Source of the DNA: Bacillus velezensis
GTDB taxonomy: Bacteria; Bacillota; Bacilli; Bacillales; Bacillaceae
Length of the DNA stretch: 64,000 nucleotides
Direction of reading: 5' to 3'
NCBI RefSeq assembly: GCF_001461825.1
Contig: NZ_LLZC01000012.1
Coordinates: 434,001 to 498,000, forward strand
Part shown: positions 56,889-64,000 of the stretch, piece by piece
Layout of the letters: each line of letters begins with the position of its first letter
Position numbering within the stretch: position 1 is the stretch's first letter
Position numbers and translations under genes: made by a program
Notes under the pieces: model-generated
Database searches by the model: none
Seen by the model: only the letters and a program-made list of their open reading frames with translations
Told to the model about the DNA's origin: nothing

Positions 56889-57959
56889 GTGAAAAATATT
56901 GAAACATACAGCAGGAACATCATAAACGAGGCCTATACGGCAAGGGCTTCAGATATACACATTGTGCCGAGAGAAAGGGATGCTTTCATTCATTTTCGCA
57001 TCGGCCATGCTCTTGTGAAAAAAAGAGTCTTAAAAAAAGAGGAATGTGTAAGGCTTATTTCTCATTTCAAGTTTTTATCGGCCATGGATATAGGAGAAAG
57101 ACGAAAGCCGCAAAACGGGTCATTGTCTCTGCCGCTTCCGACAGAAACCGTTCATTTGAGAATGTCAACCTTGCCGACAATGAATGATGAAAGTCTTGTC
57201 ATCAGGCTTTTGCCTAAGCAGCAGATTCCCCCTCTGGATAAACTGTCCTTATTTCGGGGGGCAGGCGCCGCACTATTGTCCTTTCTGAAGCATTCGCACG
57301 GCCTGCTTCTGTTTACCGGCCCGACCGGATCTGGAAAAACGACCACTCTTTACTCGCTTGTCAACTATGCAAAACGGCATTTCAACCGGCGGATTGTCAC
57401 GCTTGAAGACCCCGTAGAAACAAGAGATGAGGATGTGCTGCAAGTTCAGGTGAATGAAAAAGCCGGAGTCACATATTCCGCCGGTTTAAAAGCGATTTTA
57501 AGACATGATCCCGATATGATCATCTTAGGGGAAATCAGGGATGCCGAGACGGCTGAAATCGCAGTCCGCGCGGCAATGACGGGACACCTCGTTCTTTCAA
57601 GCCTGCATACAAGAGATGCTAAGGGCGCCATATACAGGCTGCTGGAGTTTGGCGTGAACATGACAGAAATTGAACAAACCGTCATTGCCATTGCCGCTCA
57701 GCGTCTGGTTGATTTAACATGTCCGTTCTGCAAAGAGGAAAACTGTTCCGTGTACTGCCGGATGTACAGGCAGACACGCCGTGCGGGCATTTATGAACTG
57801 CTCTACGGGAAAAACCTCACCCAATGCTTTCAGGAAGCAAAGGGAGAGCACGCCAATTTTCAATATCAGACGCTCCGCAGGCTGATCAGAAAAGGAATCG
57901 CGCTCGGCTATGTCACGACCGACAATTACGATCGGTGGGTGTATCATGAAGCGGATTAA
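56889..57959 (+). CDS. comGA: ComGA, competence traffic ATPase
   Basis: 356 residues of the GspE/PilB family: Walker A GPTGSGKT at 144-151, the Asp box (RIVTLEDPVETRDEDVLQ), Walker B ILGEIRDAETA and the HTRDAKG histidine box; the zinc pair in TCPFCKEENCSVYC follows. It powers assembly of the competence pseudopilus. GTG at 56889 is 8 nt after GGAAGGAGG. Confidence 0.96.
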   Translation: MKNIETYSRNIINEAYTARASDIHIVPRERDAFIHFRIGHALVKKRVLKKEECVRLISHFKFLSAMDIGERRKPQNGSLSLPLPTETVHLRMSTLPTMNDESLVIRLLPKQQIPPLDKLSLFRGAGAALLSFLKHSHGLLLFTGPTGSGKTTTLYSLVNYAKRHFNRRIVTLEDPVETRDEDVLQVQVNEKAGVTYSAGLKAILRHDPDMIILGEIRDAETAEIAVRAAMTGHLVLSSLHTRDAKGAIYRLLEFGVNMTEIEQTVIAIAAQRLVDLTCPFCKEENCSVYCRMYRQTRRAGIYELLYGKNLTQCFQEAKGEHANFQYQTLRRLIRKGIALGYVTTDNYDRWVYHEAD

Positions 57960-58983
57960 ACGAACCTGGCCGTTGAAGGATCAAGCGGCTTTTTTGAAAA
58001 GGCTCGGTGAAATGACGGAAAAAGGATACAGTCTGATTGAAGGGCTAAGACTGCTGAAACTCCAGCTGCATAAACGTCAGCTTGCAGAGCTGACGGACGG
58101 AATCCGCCGGCTGAGGGAAGGTGATGCGTTTTACCAAGTGCTTGAGGCACTGTCTTTTCACAAAGAAGCCGTCTCTATCTGCTATTTCGCTGAGAAACAC
58201 GGGGAATTGCCGGGGGCGATGAAACAAAGCGGCGACTTGTTACAGAGAAAGCTCATGCAGACGAATCAAATCAAAAAAATGCTCCGGTATCCGATGTTTT
58301 TAATATCTTCCGTCTGTGTCATGTTTTATATCCTGCAAAGTTTAATCATTCCGCAGTTTTCTGGGATTTATCAATCAATGAATATGAATACATCCGGTGC
58401 GACTGCTTTGATCTTTGCGTTTTTTCGGCATTTTCATGAAGCCTGCGCACTGGCGCTGTCCGCCGCTTTCTGCTTGTTTTTGTACGTTTGGTTCTTATGT
58501 AAGAAAAAATCCCCGCAAGATAAAATGCTGATTGTTGTGAAAATCCCCCTATTAGGAAAAGCGGCCGTTCTTTTTAACAGCTACTTTTTCTCTTTACAGC
58601 TCAGCAGTCTTCTGAAATCCGGCCTTTCTATCTATGACAGCTTAACAGCTTTTAAAGAACAATCTTTTCTGCCTTTTTATCGTGAAGAAGCAGAGATGCT
58701 CATTACACGTCTGAAAGCCGGAGAAACCATAGAATCCGCTCTTTCCGGGCATCCGTGCTATGAAAAAGACCTTGCGGCTGCAGTCAGCCACGGACAGGCA
58801 AACGGCCGGCTTCACCGCGAACTTTATACGTACAGCCAGTTTATGATGGAGCGTCTTGAACAAAACGCGGCGAAGTATACCGGCATTCTCCAGCCTGTCA
58901 TTTACGGTGTTGTGGCCGGTATGATTTTAATTGTCTACATGTCAATGCTGATGCCGATGTACCAGATGATGAACCAAATGTAA
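57946..58983 (+). CDS. comGB: ComGB, pseudopilus inner membrane protein
   Basis: 345 residues of the GspF/PilC family: two GspF repeats and three transmembrane helices (about 120-145, 165-190, 310-335). It is the membrane platform for pseudopilus assembly. The start lies inside the end of comGA (14-nt overlap). Confidence 0.93.
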   Translation: MKRIKRTWPLKDQAAFLKRLGEMTEKGYSLIEGLRLLKLQLHKRQLAELTDGIRRLREGDAFYQVLEALSFHKEAVSICYFAEKHGELPGAMKQSGDLLQRKLMQTNQIKKMLRYPMFLISSVCVMFYILQSLIIPQFSGIYQSMNMNTSGATALIFAFFRHFHEACALALSAAFCLFLYVWFLCKKKSPQDKMLIVVKIPLLGKAAVLFNSYFFSLQLSSLLKSGLSIYDSLTAFKEQSFLPFYREEAEMLITRLKAGETIESALSGHPCYEKDLAAAVSHGQANGRLHRELYTYSQFMMERLEQNAAKYTGILQPVIYGVVAGMILIVYMSMLMPMYQMMNQM

Positions 58984-58996
58984 GGGAGTGCTTCGT

Positions 58997-59296
58997 CTGA
59001 AAAATCAAGATGGATTTACTTTAATTGAAATGCTGATTGTTTTATTTATCGTTTCCATTCTGCTTTTAATCACCATTCCTAACGTTACAAAACATAATCA
59101 AAGCATTCAGCGTAAAGGCTGTGAAGGACTGCAGAATATGGTGAAAGCCCAAGTGACGGCGTACGAAATCGACCATGAAGGTAAAATGCCGGATATGAAC
59201 GATTTACAATCAGAGGGGTATATCAAAAAGAATACAGCCTGCCCGAATGGTAAACAGATCTTAATTAGTGGCGGAGAAGTTACAGTTGAACAATAA
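58997..59296 (+). CDS. comGC: ComGC, major competence pseudopilin
   Basis: 99 residues with a short leader ending in the prepilin site G-FTLIEM (cut after Gly by ComC), a hydrophobic N-terminal helix, and two cysteines (KGCEG and TACPNG) that form the known disulfide. It is the main subunit of the pseudopilus. Start: CTG at 58997, 8 nt after AAGGGAG and giving the usual 98-99 residues; GTG at 58988 lies in the Shine-Dalgarno itself. Confidence 0.92.
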   Translation: MKNQDGFTLIEMLIVLFIVSILLLITIPNVTKHNQSIQRKGCEGLQNMVKAQVTAYEIDHEGKMPDMNDLQSEGYIKKNTACPNGKQILISGGEVTVEQ

Positions 59297-59723
59297 CAGG
59301 CGGACAGAAAATGGGTTTACCCTTCTTGAAAGCCTGATTGTGTTAAGCCTGGCGTCCGTCCTGCTGACGGTTTTGTTCACGACGGTTCCGCCGGTCTGCA
59401 CCCACCTTGCCGTGCGGCAAAAAACAGAACAGCTCCAAAAAGATATTCAGCTTGCTCAGGAAACGGCTATCGCAGAACATAAAAGAACAAAAATCACTTT
59501 TCTTCCAAAAGAGCATAAATACAAACTGCAGTCAGGCGGAAGGATTGTCGAGCGTTCTTTTGATTCGCTTCACATTACGCTTGTGACTTTACCGGAGAGC
59601 CTTGAATTTAACGAAAAAGGCCATCCGAATTCGGGAGGAAAGATTCAATTGAAGAGCGCCGGGTTCACCTATGAGATCACAGTTTACTTAGGGAGCGGAA
59701 ATGTCCATGCTAAACGGAAATAA
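59286..59723 (+). CDS. comGD: ComGD, minor pseudopilin
   Basis: 145 residues with a prepilin site NG-FTLLES, a hydrophobic helix, and a small C-terminal domain. It is a minor subunit of the competence pseudopilus. TTG at 59286 is 9 nt after GGAG and overlaps comGC by 11 nt; the GTG at 59268 is in the comGC coding part and before that site. Confidence 0.9.
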   Translation: MNNNRRTENGFTLLESLIVLSLASVLLTVLFTTVPPVCTHLAVRQKTEQLQKDIQLAQETAIAEHKRTKITFLPKEHKYKLQSGGRIVERSFDSLHITLVTLPESLEFNEKGHPNSGGKIQLKSAGFTYEITVYLGSGNVHAKRK

Positions 59724-60021
59724 GGGGTTCTCTACTATTGAAACGCTATCAGCAATGGCCATTTGGCTGTTCCTTATGACGTCTATCATTCCGGTCTGGA
59801 CGGGCATGCTGACAGATGGCCTGAAAATAGAAGATCGCCAGGAAGCGTACCAGCTTCTTCAGAAACATATCAGCACTTATATGATGACCGGAAAAAAGCC
59901 GCCGTCTCCCGGTGTGAAGTGGAAGGAGGATGGTGAGTATTACAAAGTGTGTGCGGCTGACCCCGGCGAAAAAGAAATGTGCCTCAGCATTCTCAAAACA
60001 GACTGGCTTTACGCTTCTTAA
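59701..60021 (+). CDS. comGE: ComGE, minor pseudopilin
   Basis: 106 residues with a prepilin-like KG-FSTIETL site and a hydrophobic helix. A minor pseudopilin. It overlaps comGD by 23 nt; ATG at 59701 or 59707 both lie after GGGAG. Confidence 0.88.
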   Translation: MSMLNGNKGFSTIETLSAMAIWLFLMTSIIPVWTGMLTDGLKIEDRQEAYQLLQKHISTYMMTGKKPPSPGVKWKEDGEYYKVCAADPGEKEMCLSILKTDWLYAS

Positions 60022-60430
60022 TGTTTTGTTCTCCTTGGCAGTCTGTCTTTTCCTATCAGGCACCCTGGGCCCGATTTTACATCTGTTCTTATCAAACCGG
60101 ACCGATAACGGCGGATTAGACAGCCGGGAGCATCAAATTGCCGTTCAGCAGATCATGAACGAATGTAAACAGGCTGAGACTGTGAAGCCGGCGGACGGCG
60201 GACGGGCGTTAGCATGCCGGAAAACAGGAGGCGAAGAAGTGCGTTTTGAAATTTATCATAAGATGATAAGGAAAAGAGTAAACGGAAAAGGCCACGTGCC
60301 GATCCTGCAAAACGCGGCATCATTAACGGCTGATGTGAAAAATGGCCTGCTCTTATTAGAGATCTCAAGCGTTACAGGTAAAAAGAATCAGGCGGTCATT
60401 CCGGTTTACAGCTCTTTTAAAGGTGATTAA
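59930..60430 (+). CDS. comGF: ComGF, minor pseudopilin
   Basis: Up to 166 residues. The prepilin site TG-FTLLNVLFSLAV lies after a leader of up to 26 residues; residue +5 is Asn instead of the usual Glu. The start is uncertain: AAGGAGG (59923-59929) touches ATG 59930 and is 3 nt from GTG 59933 but 9 nt from an in-frame ATT (59939). The long overlap with comGE (92 nt) is unusual but the prepilin motif is needed. Minor subunit needed for DNA uptake. Confidence 0.85.
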   Translation: MVSITKCVRLTPAKKKCASAFSKQTGFTLLNVLFSLAVCLFLSGTLGPILHLFLSNRTDNGGLDSREHQIAVQQIMNECKQAETVKPADGGRALACRKTGGEEVRFEIYHKMIRKRVNGKGHVPILQNAASLTADVKNGLLLLEISSVTGKKNQAVIPVYSSFKGD

Positions 60431-60808
60431 ATGTACAAATCTGACGGTTTTATATATCCCGCGGTTCTGTTTGTTTCTGCCGCAGTTTTACTTGTCATCA
60501 GCTATACTTCATCTGATTTCATCACCCGAAAAACATTTGCAAAAGAGGCCGGGGAGTACTGGATCGGAGAGAACCTGCTCCAAAACGGCGCGCTGCTGTC
60601 AAGCCGCCATATGACACAGGGACAAAAGGCCCAGGCTGGTACACAGCGTTTTCCGTACGGCACCGTTTCTTTTCACATCACCGGGAGTGATCGCCGGGAA
60701 ACGGTTCAGGTTACAATTCAGGCGGAAACCACGACAGGCACGAGACGGGAGGCTACCCTTTTGTTCGATCAGAAGAAGAAACAGCTGATTCAATGGACGG
60801 AAGTATAA
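60431..60808 (+). CDS. comGG: ComGG, competence pseudopilus protein
   Basis: 125 residues starting directly after comGF. N-terminal MYKSDGFIYPAVLFVSAAVLL has a hydrophobic helix, but the prepilin glycine is followed by FIYPA, not the FTLxE pattern; like the B. subtilis protein it is pseudopilin-like. It ends the comG operon proper. Confidence 0.88.
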   Translation: MYKSDGFIYPAVLFVSAAVLLVISYTSSDFITRKTFAKEAGEYWIGENLLQNGALLSSRHMTQGQKAQAGTQRFPYGTVSFHITGSDRRETVQVTIQAETTTGTRREATLLFDQKKKQLIQWTEV

Positions 60809-60864
60809 AAAAGAGGCGGCGGGACAACACTTCATAATAAAGACAGCACTATGAGGTGAGAGCC

Positions 60865-61044
60865 GTGAAAACAAATGATTATGTAAAATATATGACTGAG
60901 CAATTCGTTAAATATTTCGATACGCCGAAACAGGAACGGAGAGAGCGAAAAGAAGTGCGGAAAGAAAAGAAAGTGCCGGCTTCTCAGCACTGGTTCGGAA
61001 TATTGCCGTACAGTTTTAAGCTGTGGATGCAGCGGAAAAAATAA
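60865..61044 (+). CDS. yqzE: YqzE, small basic protein downstream of comG
   Basis: 59 residues, very basic in the middle ([17 protein letters not shown]) with a hydrophobic aromatic end ([13 protein letters not shown]). It is co-transcribed with comG in B. subtilis and needed little or not at all for transformation. Function unknown. GTG at 60865 follows GAGGTG by 6 nt. Confidence 0.83.
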   Translation: MKTNDYVKYMTEQFVKYFDTPKQERRERKEVRKEKKVPASQHWFGILPYSFKLWMQRKK

Positions 61045-61058
61045 AGTTGAATCACACG

Positions 61059-61089
61059 AAAGGTCCTCCTGATACAGGAGGGCCTTATT
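61059..61089. terminator. Terminator between yqzE and yqzG
   Basis: AAGGTCCTCCTG pairs with CAGGAGGGCCTT (one G-U pair) around ATA. The T-tract is short. It overlaps the end of yqzG. Confidence 0.75.
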
Positions 61090-61414
61090 GGTATTCCTCA
61101 ATGACGGCAATTTTATTTACTTTTTGGCTGTAGGGATTAAAAGAAATCGTAACAAACACACCAAATTCTTTTGCGCCATCCCGCAATGTCAAGTGGTATT
61201 GCTTGACTGCTTCGTCCGTTCTTTTCCGATCCCATACCTTTTGAATAAATAACGTTTGGGCGAGCGGATATCTTTTTTTAGCTTCTTTTTCTGCTAACTT
61301 TTCCCATTTTGATTTATGGTGAACAGCATAATAAGGCACCGTTTCCGCCTGAGCTGTTCCTGAAACCCCGAAAACAAGAAGAGAAAGGCAAATCAGACTT
61401 TGTTTGATCATCAT
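61085..61414 (-). CDS. yqzG: YqzG, secreted DUF3889-type protein
   Basis: 109 residues with a signal peptide (MMIKQSLICLSLLVFGVSGTAQA, cut after AQA) and a small extracellular domain rich in lysine. Function unknown. ATG at 61414 is 6 nt after AAAGGA. Confidence 0.83.
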   Translation of the reverse strand: MMIKQSLICLSLLVFGVSGTAQAETVPYYAVHHKSKWEKLAEKEAKKRYPLAQTLFIQKVWDRKRTDEAVKQYHLTLRDGAKEFGVFVTISFNPYSQKVNKIAVIEEYQ

Positions 61415-61559
61415 TCTTCGTCCTTTCGCTGTATATACTTTCCATTTTGTGCTAGGCACCTCGTTATTTTCTCACGTTTTATTAGAAAAAATTCCAAAAA
61501 GGTGTGTAATTTGAAGCAAAACGATGTTTTTGAAAGATACCATTCTCAAAAACGAACAA

Positions 61560-61640
61560 TTTGACCGAATTTGACATTTTTCAAGACGATAATCCTTGAT
61601 TATACTTTGTTCATACAGTTCTTTAAAGAGAACGGTTGTC
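61560..61640 (+). promoter_or_regulatory. tapA promoter region with SinR operator
   Basis: GTTCTTT (61618-61624) and AGAGAAC (61627-61633) form the inverted SinR box pair found before tapA in B. subtilis (SinR binds GTTCTYT). Upstream are TATACT (61601-61606, likely -10) and TTTTCA 17 nt before it, and a second TTGACA (61571-61576). SinR bound here blocks matrix gene expression. Confidence 0.85.
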
Positions 61641-61672
61641 ATATTTATTAACAGTTTTACAGGGGGTAAGGC

Positions 61673-62344
61673 ATGTTCCGATTGTTGCGAATGGAAAAAA
61701 AAGGCAAGGTGAGATGGCGGATGATGCTATTTTTACGGCTTTCGTTCATTTTTTGCCTGTCCGTGATGATATGTGCTCAGTTCACAGGTGATACAAGTTC
61801 CTCCTTCAATGATGTGAAAAGCTTCAGTCTCCCGGTTCAAACTTGCGGAGATTTTCAATATACGGATGACGATTGCCGTTATGACGAACGCTGGGATCAA
61901 AGTGATTTACATATAACAAATCAAACTGATACGTCAGGCACCGTGTGTGCGCCGCTTCAGCTCTATGCCGAGCTGGAGAATAAGGGAAAAGAGCGGACTG
62001 TTTCTGACTGGAAATGGGAGCTCCATAAAATCGCTTCTCAGCAGCAGCCTTTACGAAACGGCAATGTTGTGGATAAAGGGCTTATTACTGATAAAAAAAG
62101 CAAAACGATTTATAAAATTGAGCCAAAGCGGTCTTTGCAGCCGGGCATATACGCATTCAAGGTTTACAAGCCTGAAGGGTACCCGGCCGACGAAGAAAAA
62201 TTTGAGTGGTCAAAACCGATGAAACTCGTCAAATGCCGGGAACAGGCGACCGTTTCCGATCTAAAGAAAACGGAGAAAGAGCCGGCTGAGCCGGTAAAAG
62301 AAAGCGGGGAAGAACATGAAAAAAACGCTGAAACTGATCAGTAA
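61673..62344 (+). CDS. tapA: TapA, TasA anchoring/assembly protein
   Basis: 223 residues (somewhat shorter than the 253 of B. subtilis 168, mainly in the tail). N-terminal signal (about 17-40), a SFNDVKSFSLPV segment after it, and cysteine pairs. It helps TasA fibres form and attach to the wall. First gene of the SinR-repressed biofilm matrix operon; it overlaps sipW by 29 nt. Confidence 0.93.
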   Translation: MFRLLRMEKKGKVRWRMMLFLRLSFIFCLSVMICAQFTGDTSSSFNDVKSFSLPVQTCGDFQYTDDDCRYDERWDQSDLHITNQTDTSGTVCAPLQLYAELENKGKERTVSDWKWELHKIASQQQPLRNGNVVDKGLITDKKSKTIYKIEPKRSLQPGIYAFKVYKPEGYPADEEKFEWSKPMKLVKCREQATVSDLKKTEKEPAEPVKESGEEHEKNAETDQ

Positions 62345-62900
62345 TATTTTGTATGCCGTCATCTTCAGCTTGATTATTGTGCTGACGTTAACGGTGATTT
62401 CGACCCGGGCTTCCGGGGGTGAGCCGGCCATTTTCGGCTATACGCTGAAATCCGTGCTGTCGGGTTCAATGGACCCGGAATTTAAGACGGGTTCGCTCAT
62501 AGCGGTAAAGAAAATTTCTGACGTGAATGACTTAAAAAAAGGGGATGTGATCACCTTTACGCAAGATGACGGAACAGCCGTCACACACAGAATAATCGGG
62601 ATCACAAAAAAGGACGGGAACCTGCTGTTTGAGACAAAAGGGGACCATAATGCCGCCCCGGATGCCGCACCCGTTCAAGCTGAAAAAGTGGCGGCCCAGT
62701 ATACGGGATATCAGCTTCCGTATGCCGGATATGTCATACATTTGGCCAGCCAGCCGATCGGAACGGCGATTCTGTTAATCGTTCCCGGCGTCATGCTTTT
62801 GATTTACTCAATAACAGTCATTGTCAGCGCCCTCCGCGATATTGAGCGGAAAACGAAAGCGCTGGAAGAACATGCGAAAAAGGGAACCATCTCCACATGA
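62316..62900 (+). CDS. sipW: SipW, ER-type signal peptidase I
   Basis: 194 residues with a catalytic serine in LSGSMDPEF (Ser51) and a histidine in THRIIG (His91) in place of the lysine of ordinary bacterial signal peptidases, i.e. the eukaryotic/archaeal (ER) type. Transmembrane segments at both ends. It processes TapA and TasA and also regulates matrix genes. Confidence 0.95.
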   Translation: MKKTLKLISNILYAVIFSLIIVLTLTVISTRASGGEPAIFGYTLKSVLSGSMDPEFKTGSLIAVKKISDVNDLKKGDVITFTQDDGTAVTHRIIGITKKDGNLLFETKGDHNAAPDAAPVQAEKVAAQYTGYQLPYAGYVIHLASQPIGTAILLIVPGVMLLIYSITVIVSALRDIERKTKALEEHAKKGTIST

Positions 62901-62964
62901 ATACGGTTGCAACCTGGCGACAGGATTTGATAACAAAAATAAAAAGTAAGGGGAGAGTACAAAC

Positions 62965-63750
62965 ATGGGTATGAAAAAGAAATTAAGCTTGGGCGTTGCC
63001 TCAGCCGCACTCGGTTTAGCATTAGTAGGAGGAGGCACATGGGCCGCATTTAATGATGTGAAGTCGACGGACGCTACATTTGCGTCAGGAACACTTGATT
63101 TATCGGCTAAAGAACAATCAGCCAATGTCAATTTGTCAAACTTAAAACCAGGCGATAAATTGACGAAAGATTTCGAATTCAGAAACAACGGTTCACTTGC
63201 CATTAAAGAAGTGCTGATGGCTTTGAATTTTACTGACTTTAAAGGAGCAAAGAAAGGAAATGAATCTGCGGAGGATTTCCTCAGCCAGTTTGAAATTACG
63301 GTTCTGACAGTCGGTAAAGAAGGGGGCAACGGCTATCCTAAAAATATCATTTTGAAGGCGGCCAGCCTGAAAGACTTATACTTAATGTCAACAAAACAGG
63401 ATAAAGCAGCTGCCGAAGCGATCAGCAAGCACATTGATCCGAAATTCCTGAGTGAGAGCGGAAAAGTCAATGTAGCAACCATTAACGGCAAAACAGCTCC
63501 TGAGTACGACGGAGTTCCGAAAACGCCTGCTGATTATGACCAGGTGAGAATGGAAATCCAATTTAAAAATGACACCGCAAAAACTGCGGACGGATTAAGT
63601 GTGCAAAACAAGTTCCAAGGCAATGCGATTTCTCTTCAATTCTCTTTTGAAGCAACGCAGTGGAACGGCTTGACCATTACGAAAGATCATACGGATAAAG
63701 ACGGTTACGTCAAGGAAAATGAAAAGGCTCACAGTGAGGATAAAAACTAA
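62965..63750 (+). CDS. tasA: TasA, major biofilm matrix fibre protein
   Basis: 261 residues with a signal peptide cut by SipW after residue 27 (GGGTWA before AFNDVKS). The mature part (camelysin/TasA fold) forms protein fibres in the biofilm matrix and has antibacterial activity. Last gene of the tapA operon. ATG at 62965 after AAGGGGAG. Confidence 0.97.
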   Translation: MGMKKKLSLGVASAALGLALVGGGTWAAFNDVKSTDATFASGTLDLSAKEQSANVNLSNLKPGDKLTKDFEFRNNGSLAIKEVLMALNFTDFKGAKKGNESAEDFLSQFEITVLTVGKEGGNGYPKNIILKAASLKDLYLMSTKQDKAAAEAISKHIDPKFLSESGKVNVATINGKTAPEYDGVPKTPADYDQVRMEIQFKNDTAKTADGLSVQNKFQGNAISLQFSFEATQWNGLTITKDHTDKDGYVKENEKAHSEDKN

Positions 63751-63767
63751 TCCGAAAGTCGGACAGT

Positions 63768-63812
63768 TAAAAGAGGAGTTGTGCACATATGGCGGCACTA
63801 CTCCTCTTTTTG
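63768..63812. terminator. Bidirectional terminator between tasA and sinR
   Basis: AAAAGAGGAG and GTGC pair with GCAC and CTCCTCTTTT around the loop, followed by TGCGC on the right. Its right arm contains the last codons of sinR. Confidence 0.85.
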
Positions 63813-64000
63813 CGCTTTTCTCCATTTTTGATAATCTAAAAATTCACGAAATTGTTTTTTTGATACCCCGGATGTCATTGCATCGCGAACTAATTTCTCC
63901 CATTCACTATCTAATTGACCATCGTATTCGGTTTCATGTTTTTCATCAAGTAAAGTATGAACCGAGACGTCCAGAACAGCGGAGACTTTTTCGAGAAATT
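63798..64000 (-). CDS. sinR: SinR, biofilm master repressor, C-terminal part (partial)
   Basis: The last 66 codons are visible on the - strand (FLEKVSAVLDVSVHTLLDE through FLDYQKWRKAQKEE and TAG at 63798-63800). This covers the end of the DNA-binding domain and the C-terminal SinI-binding/dimerisation helices. SinR represses tapA-sipW-tasA and eps; the adjacent tapA operator is in this window. The N-terminal part lies beyond the right edge. Confidence 0.95.
   Translation of the reverse strand, partial: FLEKVSAVLDVSVHTLLDEKHETEYDGQLDSEWEKLVRDAMTSGVSKKQFREFLDYQKWRKAQKEE

Overview
The window is a stretch of chromosome from a member of the Bacillus subtilis group. Gene order follows the B. subtilis segment from mtaB (yqeV) to sinR. 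Proteins are very close to, but not identical with, those of strain 168, and several 168 genes are missing, which fits the B. amyloliquefaciens/velezensis branch best; this species call is inference. I see no prophage, insertion sequence, CRISPR array or rRNA. Most genes are conserved core genes read on the + strand.

Layout. 1-7500: end of mtaB, a phosphate-transporter-like gene, rpsU-yqeY, a sigma-W-controlled yqeZ-floA-yqfB membrane-domain operon, then yqfC-yqfD-phoH. 7500-13022: pgpH (c-di-AMP hydrolase), ybeY, dgkA, cdd, era, yqzL, recO. 13019-17820: T-box-controlled glyQS, then ccpN-yqfL (gluconeogenesis control). 17821-21762: the macromolecular-synthesis operon yqxD-dnaG-sigA. 21763-30408: cccA, trmK-yqfO, ispH (-), yqfQ (-), cshB-nfo, yqfT (-), yqfU, zur. 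30408-36764: yqfW (-), yqfX, ispG (-), yqfZ (-), yqgB (-), yqgC, sodA, yqgE. 36866-43553: pbpA and the PhoP-controlled phosphate uptake operon pstS-pstC-pstA-pstBA-pstBB. 43653-52607: yqzC/yqzD (-), rpmGA, yqgN, yqgO, an NhaC-type antiporter (-) where B. subtilis 168 has gluP, yqgQ-glcK, yqgT-yqgU-yqgV, yqgW (-), yqgX, yqgY (-). 52772-54261: stress genes mgsR and rsbRD with a tRNA-Gln between them. 54299-63750: yqhB (-), yqxL, the seven-gene comG pseudopilus operon for DNA uptake, yqzE, yqzG (-), and the biofilm operon tapA-sipW-tasA, with the end of its repressor gene sinR at the right edge.

The less ordinary signals are in the spaces between genes. (1) A 27-bp palindrome with 13-bp arms lies just upstream of the comG promoter. 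(2) The yqhB leader has a perfect 7-bp hairpin between a strong Shine-Dalgarno sequence and the start, which would fold the spacer to about 9 nt. (3) Terminator-like hairpins sit between a good promoter and the start codon of zur and of ispH. (4) The Shine-Dalgarno sequence of yqfC is buried in the 3' arm of a terminator. (5) For ccpN, comGC, yqxD and perhaps comGF, the strongest Shine-Dalgarno sequence is spaced for a non-canonical start codon (ATC, CTG, ATT). None of these amounts to a clearly new gene system; they are regulatory hypotheses that can be tested.
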